From: Acidobacteriota bacterium
Lineage (GTDB): Bacteria; Acidobacteriota; Terriglobia; Terriglobales; Acidobacteriaceae
DNA: 7,084 bases
Assembly: GCA_028873155.1 (NCBI GenBank)
Contig: JAGWML010000160.1
Location: forward strand, 1 to 7,084
Direction: 5' to 3'
The position numbers and the translations under genes were made by a program. The notes under the pieces are model-generated. The model was not told the origin of the DNA and did not search any database. It saw only the letters and a list, made by a program, of their open reading frames with translations. Below, piece after piece: positions 1 to 6,401 of the stretch (positions are counted from its first letter, which is position 1; each line of letters opens with the position of its first letter).

Positions 1-1340
1 TAGGGCCGCTCCGCTGCCATCAGCCCCGTTGTGCCCGTGCGCTCCAGCAGCTTGCGCAGATACGTGATCCGCGCTCCGCTCGTCCCACGCAACTCGCCTG
101 CATCCGACCACACCGGGCTTCCATCCGTCGTGATGTACGTCTCGCCATGCGTGGCATACACCCCCGCCACAATCGCGCGCCAGAAGCGATGCGTCATCTC
201 CTCCGGCGACAGGTTCCCCCACCGCCGCGCAATGTTGCCCTCATACTGAATTTCGTCATAAAGAATCGGCTTGTTCCACGCCGCCAGCCGCTCCGGCGAC
301 TTCTCAAAGTCGTACTCCTGCAAACTCGCGTGTGTGCACCATGGCTTCGAGTGGTCATAGGGCGCGCGGCTGTGATGAATCGACCGCAGCCGGCTGTACG
401 GATCACTCTCCTGCACGATGCGAAAGAACCGGTCCCAGTCCGTCATCGACTTCGACTTCACCAGGTCGAACTCATTTGCAATCGACCACCACACATTCCG
501 GTATGCGGAAAGCCGCGCAACCGCATAGCGCAGGTAGCGATCATCCGCCTCCGCGCCCATCGACTTGAATCCCCACGCATCGTACGGATGAAACAGAATC
601 ACGTCCGCCTGAATATCCGCAGCCTGCAGATCCTGTACCCGCTCCTCCACATGGCGAAAGTACTCTGGATTCAGCCGCATCAGGTCGAAGCGTTCTTTGC
701 TCTGCCCGCCGTCTTCCAGCGTCTCCGCACCCGCGGGCACGGCCTCACCAATCCTTTCAAACGGCATCGCCACCGGCTTGCGCTGCCCCAGCGGCTTCGG
801 CAGCAGGCACATCCGCACCTTGTTGAAGCCCACGCGCTTCAGCGCCGCCAGCGTCGTTGCATCCCACGGCGCGCAAATAAATCCATACGCATAGCACGTC
901 GTTCCAAACGGAAAATACGGCGTCCCGTCCGCATACTGGAAATGAAACTGGTGTGCTGTGCCCACCGGCCCGCGGTTGCCCGCCTTCGCCGCAACGCACT
1001 CCACCGCGCCCGTCTGCCCCGCCAGTTCCTTCGCGCTGCTCGTCGTCTCATACGTCCAGCGCCCCGGCGTGTCCGGCGAAAACCGCACCTTGTACACGCC
1101 CGCGCCGTCGTAGAATCCCGTCACCGCCACCGTCCGGTGCTCCAGCGTGAAGCGCGCGCCAAACGTCACATCCACAAAGGGATTTCCGCTCGATGGCCCC
1201 TGCAAACTCGCCTCGAAAACACTCCACTGCTCCACGGCTTCCGCGGCACCAGCCCGGCTCTGCTGCTCGGCCGGCACTGCCGCCGTAATCCCTGTCACCA
1301 GCGCGCCAGCGCCCAGCTTGATCACTTCTCTGCGATCCAT
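1..1340 (-). CDS. Exported glycoside-hydrolase-like protein, DUF5060 + DUF4038/DUF5605 type (3' end missing)
   Basis: The minus strand is open from an ATG at 1340 to the left edge, giving 446 codons without a stop; the C-terminus lies outside the window. The start has GAGAGG four bases upstream. Residues 1-23 look like a Tat signal: DRREVIK matches the S-R-R-x-F-L-K pattern and a weakly hydrophobic stretch ends in VPA. There is no lipobox, so the product is probably soluble in the periplasm. Residues about 38-116 (WSVFEASLQGP, NPFVDV, FYDG, VRFSPDTPGRWTYET) resemble the beta-sandwich DUF5060. From about 130 (FQYADGTPYFPFGTTCYAY) a TIM barrel of the DUF4038/DUF5605 kind follows, related to GH140 apiosidases. 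Candidate catalytic residues are E290 in WWSIANEFD (acid/base) and E363 or E367 in YDEIQYEGN (nucleophile); RWGNLSPEEMTHRFW and THGET are further family-like blocks. It probably hydrolyses a plant or microbial polysaccharide, but the linkage is unknown. It is divergent from the IclR gene. Family assignment is from memory of the motifs, not a search. Confidence 0.85.
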   Translation of the reverse strand, partial: MDRREVIKLGAGALVTGITAAVPAEQQSRAGAAEAVEQWSVFEASLQGPSSGNPFVDVTFGARFTLEHRTVAVTGFYDGAGVYKVRFSPDTPGRWTYETTSSAKELAGQTGAVECVAAKAGNRGPVGTAHQFHFQYADGTPYFPFGTTCYAYGFICAPWDATTLAALKRVGFNKVRMCLLPKPLGQRKPVAMPFERIGEAVPAGAETLEDGGQSKERFDLMRLNPEYFRHVEERVQDLQAADIQADVILFHPYDAWGFKSMGAEADDRYLRYAVARLSAYRNVWWSIANEFDLVKSKSMTDWDRFFRIVQESDPYSRLRSIHHSRAPYDHSKPWCTHASLQEYDFEKSPERLAAWNKPILYDEIQYEGNIARRWGNLSPEEMTHRFWRAIVAGVYATHGETYITTDGSPVWSDAGELRGTSGARITYLRKLLERTGTTGLMAAERP

Positions 1341-1421
1341 CGTTCCTCTCAACCTGCCGCCCTTCGCACTCTCTGCGGCGCACTCCTCCGCCCAGTGTTC
1401 TCGGCGGTTGCAGGCAGCACC

Positions 1422-1450
1422 GTTCTACATGCCTTCAACTCCACTGTCAA
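1422..1450 (-). promoter_or_regulatory. Candidate sigma70-type promoter of the hydrolase gene
   Basis: Reading the minus strand, a perfect TTGACA (1450-1445) is followed by a 17-base spacer and TAGAAC (1427-1422, four of six matches to TATAAT). Transcription would start near 1415, leaving a leader of about 75 bases before the ATG at 1340. It is the same kind of promoter as the one before the receptor gene: perfect -35, 17-base spacer, weaker -10. That shape would suit control by a bound regulator. The call rests on consensus matching only. Confidence 0.55.
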
Positions 1451-1458
1451 ACTAATCC

Positions 1459-1480
1459 TGCAAAAGTGAAAGTTATTGCA
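1459..1480. promoter_or_regulatory. Inverted repeat between the divergent -35 boxes, candidate regulator operator
   Basis: TGCAA (1459-1463) and TTGCA (1476-1480) are perfect inverted arms separated by 12 bases. The repeat sits between the hydrolase -35 box (1445-1450) and the candidate IclR-gene -35 box (1476-1481), overlapping the latter. A protein bound here could act on both promoters, and autoregulation from a divergent intergenic region is common in the IclR family. Five-base arms are short and could arise by chance, so the operator role is inference. Confidence 0.3.
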
Positions 1481-1505
1481 CAAATCATCTCCGCTCCCGT
1501 ATAAA
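1476..1505 (+). promoter_or_regulatory. Candidate promoter of the IclR-family regulator gene
   Basis: TTGCAC (1476-1481) and TATAAA (1500-1505, five of six matches to TATAAT) are separated by 18 bases. The -35 is poor (three of six) and the -10 good. Transcription would begin near 1512, about 85 bases before the ATG at 1596. If right, a TTG codon at 1476 in the same frame lies upstream of the transcript and cannot be the start codon. Confidence 0.4.
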
Positions 1506-1576
1506 GAAGGCGCACAACTGGAGAGCGGAAGTACTTGTTGCGCTCCCCAACCGCCACGCACATCGCGTCTCTCCAC

Positions 1577-1584
1577 GGGAAAGG
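1577..1584 (+). promoter_or_regulatory. Ribosome binding site supporting the IclR start at 1596
   Basis: GGGAAAGG lies 11 bases before the ATG at 1596. The spacing is at the long end of the usual range, but this is the only purine-rich site next to an ATG ahead of the helix-turn-helix. It favours the 279-residue product over a 319-residue reading from TTG at 1476. Confidence 0.4.
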
Positions 1585-1595
1585 CAGCGCTATTC

Positions 1596-2435
1596 ATGAA
1601 GGGCAAGTCCACCACCGCATTCGAAGCCAAAAAGCCAATCCGCCGCCGCATTCCCAAGTGGGCGCTCCAGTCTGCCACAGACACCCCCTCCAGCGAGCAG
1701 TACTACCTGCGCTCCATCGGCCGCGCCCTCGATGTGCTCGACTCCTTCGACGGCAAAGCCGCTCTTGCGCTCAAGGATATCGGCGCCAAAACCGGCCTGC
1801 CTGAGTCCACGCTCTTTCGCGTCCTGCTCACCCTTGAAAAGCACGGCTATCTTCAGCAAGCAGTAGATGGCACCTACCAGCTCGCGCCCCGCCTGCGCTT
1901 CGGCTGGCTCATCGAGCAGGCCAACGTGCTGCGCGACAAAGCCCGCCCCGAGCTCGAACGCCTCGCCCACCAATTCAATGAGACCGCCAGCCTAGCCTAT
2001 CTCTACGAAGACCGCATCCACGTCCTCGATTCCGTCGAAACCTTTCACGAAATCCGTATGTCCAACCGCATCGGCCGCGTGCTGCCGCCCCACTGCAGCG
2101 CCATGGGCAAGGCCATCACCGCCTTCCAGGAGCAGGCCCTCGCCGATCAGATCCTCGAAATCTACGGCCTCGCCCGCCGCACCGAACACACCATCACCGA
2201 CCGCGCGCGTCTCTTCGCGCAGTTCGCTGAGATTCGCCGCACCGGCATCGCTGCAGACCGCGAAGAGTCCATCCTTGGCGGCATCTGCTACAGCGCCGCC
2301 ATCCGCGCCGAGGGCAAGCCCGTCGTCGCCGCCCTCAGCCTCTCCACGCCCATCCTTCGCATGACGCCTGAGCGCGACGAAGCCACGCGTAAAGCCGTCC
2401 TTGAAGCCGCCAGCCGCATCGCCGCCGCCTGCTGA
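1596..2435 (+). CDS. IclR-family transcriptional regulator
   Basis: The 279-residue product has the two-domain IclR layout at close to the usual length. A winged helix-turn-helix covers about residues 36-100 (YYLRSIGRALDVLDSF, then LKDIGAKTGLPESTLFRVLLTLEKHGYL, with the recognition helix near 69-80). An effector-binding domain covers about 115-275 and shows the typical block LPPHCSAMGKA (163-173) and the late GGICYSAAIR and PVVAALSLSTP strands. Family members bind small metabolites, often sugar acids, aromatics or glyoxylate-type intermediates, and act as repressors or activators in the cytoplasm. Here the gene is divergent from a glycosidase and followed 299 bases later by an outer-membrane receptor, so control of glycan use is the natural guess; the effector cannot be told. 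ATG 1596 was chosen over TTG 1476, which would add 40 Ser/Pro-rich residues without family resemblance. The first 35 residues are basic (KKPIRRRIPK) and precede the conserved fold. Confidence 0.92.
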   Translation: MKGKSTTAFEAKKPIRRRIPKWALQSATDTPSSEQYYLRSIGRALDVLDSFDGKAALALKDIGAKTGLPESTLFRVLLTLEKHGYLQQAVDGTYQLAPRLRFGWLIEQANVLRDKARPELERLAHQFNETASLAYLYEDRIHVLDSVETFHEIRMSNRIGRVLPPHCSAMGKAITAFQEQALADQILEIYGLARRTEHTITDRARLFAQFAEIRRTGIAADREESILGGICYSAAIRAEGKPVVAALSLSTPILRMTPERDEATRKAVLEAASRIAAAC

Positions 2436-2612
2436 TCCACATGCCGCGCAGCCCTGTCCCTCGTCCAGCGCAATCGCGCCGCTTGCCGTGCGTCCGCCCT
2501 TTCTGTAAAGCCCTCAAAATGCATTCCGCATAGCGGCACTTTTTCAGACCACCCCGCCCAGACCCGCCGGAAATGTCATTGATTTTTCATTCTTTGCAGA
2601 CCATGAACTCTA

Positions 2613-2644
2613 ATTTTCAAAACATGTGCCTTATTTTCCAAAAT
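2613..2644. promoter_or_regulatory. Tandem AT-rich symmetrical elements, candidate regulator binding sites
   Basis: ATTTTC followed by an A run occurs at 2613 and again at 2633, exactly 20 bases apart, about two helical turns. The downstream copy is a perfect inverted repeat, ATTTT-CC-AAAAT (2633-2644); the upstream copy contains TTTT-C-AAAA (2614-2622). The downstream copy ends four bases before the -35 box at 2649. Two same-face sites centred near -45 and -65 would fit an activator touching RNA polymerase. The IclR protein encoded upstream is the obvious candidate, but nothing in the sequence proves it, and AT-rich symmetry can be accidental. Confidence 0.35.
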
Positions 2645-2648
2645 GCAC

Positions 2649-2677
2649 TTGACACTCGAATTCCTGCTTCTTATCGT
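2649..2677 (+). promoter_or_regulatory. Candidate sigma70-type promoter of the receptor gene
   Basis: A perfect TTGACA (2649-2654), a 17-base spacer and TATCGT (2672-2677, four of six matches) are present. Transcription would start near 2684, giving a leader of about 50 bases. With its own promoter the receptor gene is probably a separate transcription unit from the IclR gene on the same strand. Confidence 0.6.
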
Positions 2678-2734
2678 GACTGAGCCTCGACAGAAAGGCA
2701 TTTGGCTTAGCCCGCAAACTACTACGGAGTCCCC

Positions 2735-5700
2735 ATGAAGCGCTTTTTTGCAGTTGCTCTCGCAGTCATCTCGCTGTCCGGCATGGCCCTCGCTCAGGAG
2801 ATGCGCTCCACCCTCACCGGCCGCGTCACTGACCCGACCGGCGCCATCGTCCCCAACGCGCAGATTGAAATCACCAACACTTCCACCGGCGCGAAGACGA
2901 TCCTCCGGTCAAACTCCGCCGGCAGCTACACGGCTCCATTTCTTGCTCCCGGACCCTACAGCGTCCAGGCCACCATGTCAGGCTTCAAGACCTATATCCA
3001 CTCCGGCCTCGAGCTCCAGACCGAGCAGACCGTCGTCGAAAACATCGTTCTCGCGGTGGGCGAGGTCAACCAGACCGTCACCGTCACGGCCCAAACGCCT
3101 CTCGTCGACGTCGCCACCGCCTCCACCGGCCAGGAGTTGACCGCTGAAGAGGTCGAAGACCTGCCCAGCAACGGCCGATCGCCCATCGGCTTCGCTCACC
3201 TTGAGTACGGCGCAGTAGCCAAGGGCAAGCACTCCGAGTCCCAGGTCACGCCTTTCGGCAACTCCACCGGCGACGACTTCTCCCTCGGCGGCGGCGCCTC
3301 ATCCTCCAACGAGCTCCTGCTCAACGGCGTCCCCAACATGGAAGACTCCGGCCGCACCTCCGGCTTCAGCCCGGAGCTCGATGCCGTCAATGCCGTCCAC
3401 GTCGATGAGTTCGCGGCCAACGCCGCCCTCGGCGACACCTCCGGCGGCACCGTCAACATCACCACCAAGTCCGGCACCAACAGCCTCCATGGCACCGCGT
3501 CCGAGTACTACGCCGGCTCGCGTCCCTTCACCGCCGAGCCCTACTTCACAACGCATGGCGCCACTGTCCCATCCACCCACTTCAACCAGTACGCGGCCAC
3601 CATCGGCGGACCCGTCGAGATTCCGCACCTCGTCCACGGACGCAACAAGCTCTTCTTCTTCTACGCATTCGAAGGCTACGACGGAAACGCGCCCAACACC
3701 ATCATCACCACCGTACCCACACAGGCTGAGCGCAACGGCGACTTCTCCAACCTGCTCACCACTTCCGGCAATCCGCAGCTCTATAACCCCTTCACCGCCG
3801 CGCTCTCCGGCAAGAACGTCGTCCGCTCCGCCATCCCTGGGAACGTCTTCTCCAACGCGGGCCTCACCGTCAGTCCCATCGCGCAGGCCTATCTCAAGCT
3901 TGTGCCCATGCCCAACTACACCGGGCCTTCCGCCAAGCCCGACGGCGAAAACAACTTCTTCGCCAGCGACCCCACCACCAACCGCTACAAGTCCAACCAG
4001 GCCCGCATCGACTGGACCGTCAGCGATCTCGACAAGGCCTTCTTCGAGTTCCATCGCAGCCACTACACCAACGCGCAGAACAACATCTTCAGCAACGCTC
4101 TCTCCGGCACCACCTCCACCGTCAACCTCCTCGGCGGCCAGGCAGACAACGTCAAAACCTTCTCGCCTTCGCTCAGCCTTGAGACGCGTCTCGGCTTCAG
4201 CCGCTATGAGACCTTCTCCGGTCCCAACAGCCTCGGCCAGAATCCAACCACGCTCGGATTGCCCGGTTATCTCTCCAGCAACTCCACCGTGCTGGCGTTG
4301 CCCGTCATGAGCTTCTCTGACTCCAACTCCATCCCCACCCTCAGCGGCAAGCCCGGCAACGTCGAGTACTACGACAACATTCAGCTCTTCGCCAGCCTCA
4401 ACAAGACCTGGGGACGTCACTCCTTCAAATTCGGCCCGGACTTCCGCTCCAACAAGGACTCTGCCGTCTCGCCCGGCAACGCCAACGGCAACTTCACCTT
4501 CAAGTCCTCCACCGGCGACTTCGTCACCTCCGGCAGCAGCGGTCAGCCGCAGGGCTTCGGCGGATCACTCGCGCTCTTTGAGCTGGGCCTCGCCACCAGC
4601 GGCTCCTTCGACGTCAACACTCGCTTCCAATACAACAACTGGTACATGGGCTACTTCGCCCAGGACGACTGGAAGGTCATGCCCAATCTGACCCTCAGCA
4701 TCGGCCTTCGCCTCGAGCATGAAACCCCGCTCGTCGAAAGCAACAACCAGTTGGTCGTTGGCTGGAACCCCGCCACCGTCAACGCAGTCACCGCCGCAGC
4801 GGCCACTGCCTATGCCGCGCATCCCATCTCGCAGCTACCGGCAAGCAGCTTCTCCGCCACCGGCGGCATCAACTACGCCACCAGCAGCAACCGCTCGCCC
4901 TACTCCACTGCGCCTGTCTACGTCAGCCCGCGCTTCGGCTTCTCTTATGCGCCGGGCCTCTTCAACAACACCCTCGCCATCCGCGGCGGCTTCGGCATCT
5001 ACGTCAATCCCTTCAATGACTACAACGCCGGCCCCAGTTATGGCTTCTCCAACACCACCAACATGATCACCTCCACCAACAACAACCTCTCGCCGGCCAC
5101 GACGGTCGCGGACCCATTCCCGACAGCATCCAACCCCATCGTCAAGCCCTACGGCAGCACCTACGGCATCAACACCAACCTCGGCAACAGCATCTTCTAC
5201 TACGGGCCTGTCAAGGTTCCCTATTCGGAGAAGTGGAGCTTCGACATCCAGAAGCAGTTCGGTCAGAACTGGCTCGCGGAAGTCGGCTACCTCGGCGATC
5301 ATCAGGTCCACAACTCCTACACCAACAACGACAGCGCCGTCGGTCTGCTGCCCTTCCTCGTGCACCAGGCGACCTTTGACAAGAGCCTCACCACCACGCT
5401 GAATGCCTCCACCACCAACCCCTTCTACGGCATCATCCCCGGACCGGCCACAGGCCTCAACTCGTCGAAGACTGTCAGCGTGGCCTCGCTGCTCCACAGC
5501 TACCCCGAGTACACCGGCGTCTCACACTCGCTCGTCCCCGGAGCCAGCGCCAACTTCAACGCGCTGATGCTGCGCCTCAGCAAGCGCATGTCCCAGGGCC
5601 TCGAGTTCAACTTCAACTACGAGTACTCCCGCCAGCTCGGCTATTTCACCCAGCTCAACGCCGGCGGCCCGCTCTGGTACGGAGAGACCACCTCGGACTT

Positions 5701-6220
5701 CCCCAACCATGCCTCCGTCACCGTCATCTACCAGCTCCCCTTCGGCAAGGGCCGCATGTTCCTGCATGACTCCACCCTGCTCAGCGAAATCATCGGCGGA
5801 TGGGAGATCTCGTCCATCTATCAGTACCTCTCCGGCACGCCGCTCAGTTGGGGCAACGTCATCTACAACGGCACATGGAGCGACTTCCACAACAACCCGC
5901 ATGACACCACCACCCCGTCTTTCAATACCTCAACCTTCGATACGGTCGCAGCAGACCAGCCCAACGGCTATAACTACCGCACCTTCCCGCAGTACCTGCT
6001 GCGCTCTGACCCAACCAAGAACTTCGACTTCTCGATCCTCAAGGACTTCACCATCGGCGAGCGCATGATCATCCAGCCCCGCGTCGATGCCTTCAATGCA
6101 TTCAACCGCCCCCAGTTCAACGGCGCCAACAGCAACCCCACATCGTCCGCCTTCGGAACGGTGAGCTCGCAGCTCAACACCAACCGCACCCTCCAGGGCG
6201 GCATCCACTTCCTCTTCTAA
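2735..6220 (+). CDS. TonB-dependent-receptor-like outer-membrane protein, Oar/carboxypeptidase-regulatory-like type
   Basis: The 1161-residue product starts at ATG 2735, with GGAG (2726-2729) five bases upstream. Residues 1-20 are a Sec signal peptide (MKRFF, a hydrophobic core, then cleavage after ALA before QE). Residues about 26-108 form a carboxypeptidase-regulatory-like beta domain (LTGRVTDPTGAIVPNAQIEI, then GSYTAPFLAPGPYSV and GFKTY). TVTVTAQTPLVDV (114-126) resembles a TonB box leading into the plug, about 130-250 (DLPSNGRSP, LLLNGVPN, GGTVNITTKSGTN). The rest is an outer-membrane beta-barrel with blocks common in acidobacterial receptors: YFAQDDWKVMPNLTLSIGLR from 640, GGWEISSIYQYLSGTPL, and FNAFNRPQFNGA near 1120. 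The final residue is Phe (GIHFLF), the usual barrel-assembly signal. I saw no cysteine anywhere, which suits a barrel crossing an oxidising periplasm. The likely role is uptake or binding of a large substrate, possibly an oligosaccharide given the neighbours. No SusD-like partner is in the window. Substrate is unknown, and dependence on TonB is inferred. Confidence 0.93.
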   Translation: MKRFFAVALAVISLSGMALAQEMRSTLTGRVTDPTGAIVPNAQIEITNTSTGAKTILRSNSAGSYTAPFLAPGPYSVQATMSGFKTYIHSGLELQTEQTVVENIVLAVGEVNQTVTVTAQTPLVDVATASTGQELTAEEVEDLPSNGRSPIGFAHLEYGAVAKGKHSESQVTPFGNSTGDDFSLGGGASSSNELLLNGVPNMEDSGRTSGFSPELDAVNAVHVDEFAANAALGDTSGGTVNITTKSGTNSLHGTASEYYAGSRPFTAEPYFTTHGATVPSTHFNQYAATIGGPVEIPHLVHGRNKLFFFYAFEGYDGNAPNTIITTVPTQAERNGDFSNLLTTSGNPQLYNPFTAALSGKNVVRSAIPGNVFSNAGLTVSPIAQAYLKLVPMPNYTGPSAKPDGENNFFASDPTTNRYKSNQARIDWTVSDLDKAFFEFHRSHYTNAQNNIFSNALSGTTSTVNLLGGQADNVKTFSPSLSLETRLGFSRYETFSGPNSLGQNPTTLGLPGYLSSNSTVLALPVMSFSDSNSIPTLSGKPGNVEYYDNIQLFASLNKTWGRHSFKFGPDFRSNKDSAVSPGNANGNFTFKSSTGDFVTSGSSGQPQGFGGSLALFELGLATSGSFDVNTRFQYNNWYMGYFAQDDWKVMPNLTLSIGLRLEHETPLVESNNQLVVGWNPATVNAVTAAAATAYAAHPISQLPASSFSATGGINYATSSNRSPYSTAPVYVSPRFGFSYAPGLFNNTLAIRGGFGIYVNPFNDYNAGPSYGFSNTTNMITSTNNNLSPATTVADPFPTASNPIVKPYGSTYGINTNLGNSIFYYGPVKVPYSEKWSFDIQKQFGQNWLAEVGYLGDHQVHNSYTNNDSAVGLLPFLVHQATFDKSLTTTLNASTTNPFYGIIPGPATGLNSSKTVSVASLLHSYPEYTGVSHSLVPGASANFNALMLRLSKRMSQGLEFNFNYEYSRQLGYFTQLNAGGPLWYGETTSDFPNHASVTVIYQLPFGKGRMFLHDSTLLSEIIGGWEISSIYQYLSGTPLSWGNVIYNGTWSDFHNNPHDTTTPSFNTSTFDTVAADQPNGYNYRTFPQYLLRSDPTKNFDFSILKDFTIGERMIIQPRVDAFNAFNRPQFNGANSNPTSSAFGTVSSQLNTNRTLQGGIHFLF

Positions 6221-6245
6221 CTGGCGCAGTTGGCCTCCTGCCAGA

Positions 6246-6277
6246 AGGGACGCGCTCCAGCGCGTCCCTCTCTTTTT
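6246..6277 (+). terminator. Strong intrinsic terminator after the receptor gene
   Basis: AGGGACGCGCT (6246-6256) and AGCGCGTCCCT (6259-6269) pair perfectly over 11 bases around a CC centre; in RNA the top pairs would open to a six-base loop. The stem is GC-rich and is followed by TCTTTTT (6271-6277), 26 bases after the receptor stop codon. It lies between convergent genes. The reverse strand has a similar stem but only a broken T tract, so it should work best for the receptor transcript. Confidence 0.88.
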
Positions 6278-6401
6278 GGCCCGCAAACGGCTCGCCTTCA
6301 AATCTCGCGCGGCCACTCTCCGATCCATCCCTATAAAGGGCGCCAACCCATCTCTAGATCACGCATCCCCATCCCCACCGCCGGCCACGCTGATTGTCGT
6401 G
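6278..6401. other. Short spacer between terminator and the LysR gene end
   Basis: No gene is seen. CCCT-ATAA-AGGG (6329-6340) is a small symmetrical word without a T tract or a gene to serve. No separate terminator for the leftward LysR transcript is evident; it may rely on the palindrome at 6246-6269. Confidence 0.4.

Larger units (their letters stand above)
2436..2734. other. Intergenic control region before the receptor gene
   Basis: This 299-base gap holds no credible gene. Its first 140 bases are GC-rich, with only a four-base-pair stem and a short T run (2526-2544) that could serve as a weak end for the IclR transcript. From about 2568 the base composition turns AT-rich, with several AATG, CATT and ATTTTC words, then the symmetrical elements and promoter listed separately. 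The sharp change in composition marks the regulatory part as about 2570-2680. Confidence 0.6.

Noticed and set aside
147..1469. Plus-strand 440-residue open frame
   Set aside because: It lies opposite the hydrolase gene, is Arg/His/Pro-rich with no recognisable fold, and has no good ribosome site. It is an antisense shadow produced by GC-biased third positions.
1476..1595. Upstream TTG start for the IclR gene
   Set aside because: The added residues do not look like the family, the TTG coincides with the candidate -35 box, and an ATG with a ribosome site exists at 1596.
2526..2544. Possible terminator after the IclR gene (CCGC-ATA-GCGG then a T run)
   Set aside because: The stem is only four base pairs with a three-base loop and is separated from the T run by three bases; too weak to call.
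3381..4310. Plus-strand 309-residue open frame inside the receptor gene
   Set aside because: Almost entirely Ser, Pro, Thr and Ala, as expected from reading Asn/Thr/Ser-rich receptor codons out of frame.
3299..4420. Minus-strand 373-residue open frame
   Set aside because: Gly/Val/Glu-rich translation opposite the receptor gene with no domain; shadow of its codon usage. The 220-residue frame at 4835-5497 is rejected for the same reason.
6329..6340. CCCTATAAAGGG symmetrical word containing a TATAAA
   Set aside because: No matching -35 and no gene downstream on either strand that would need a promoter here.
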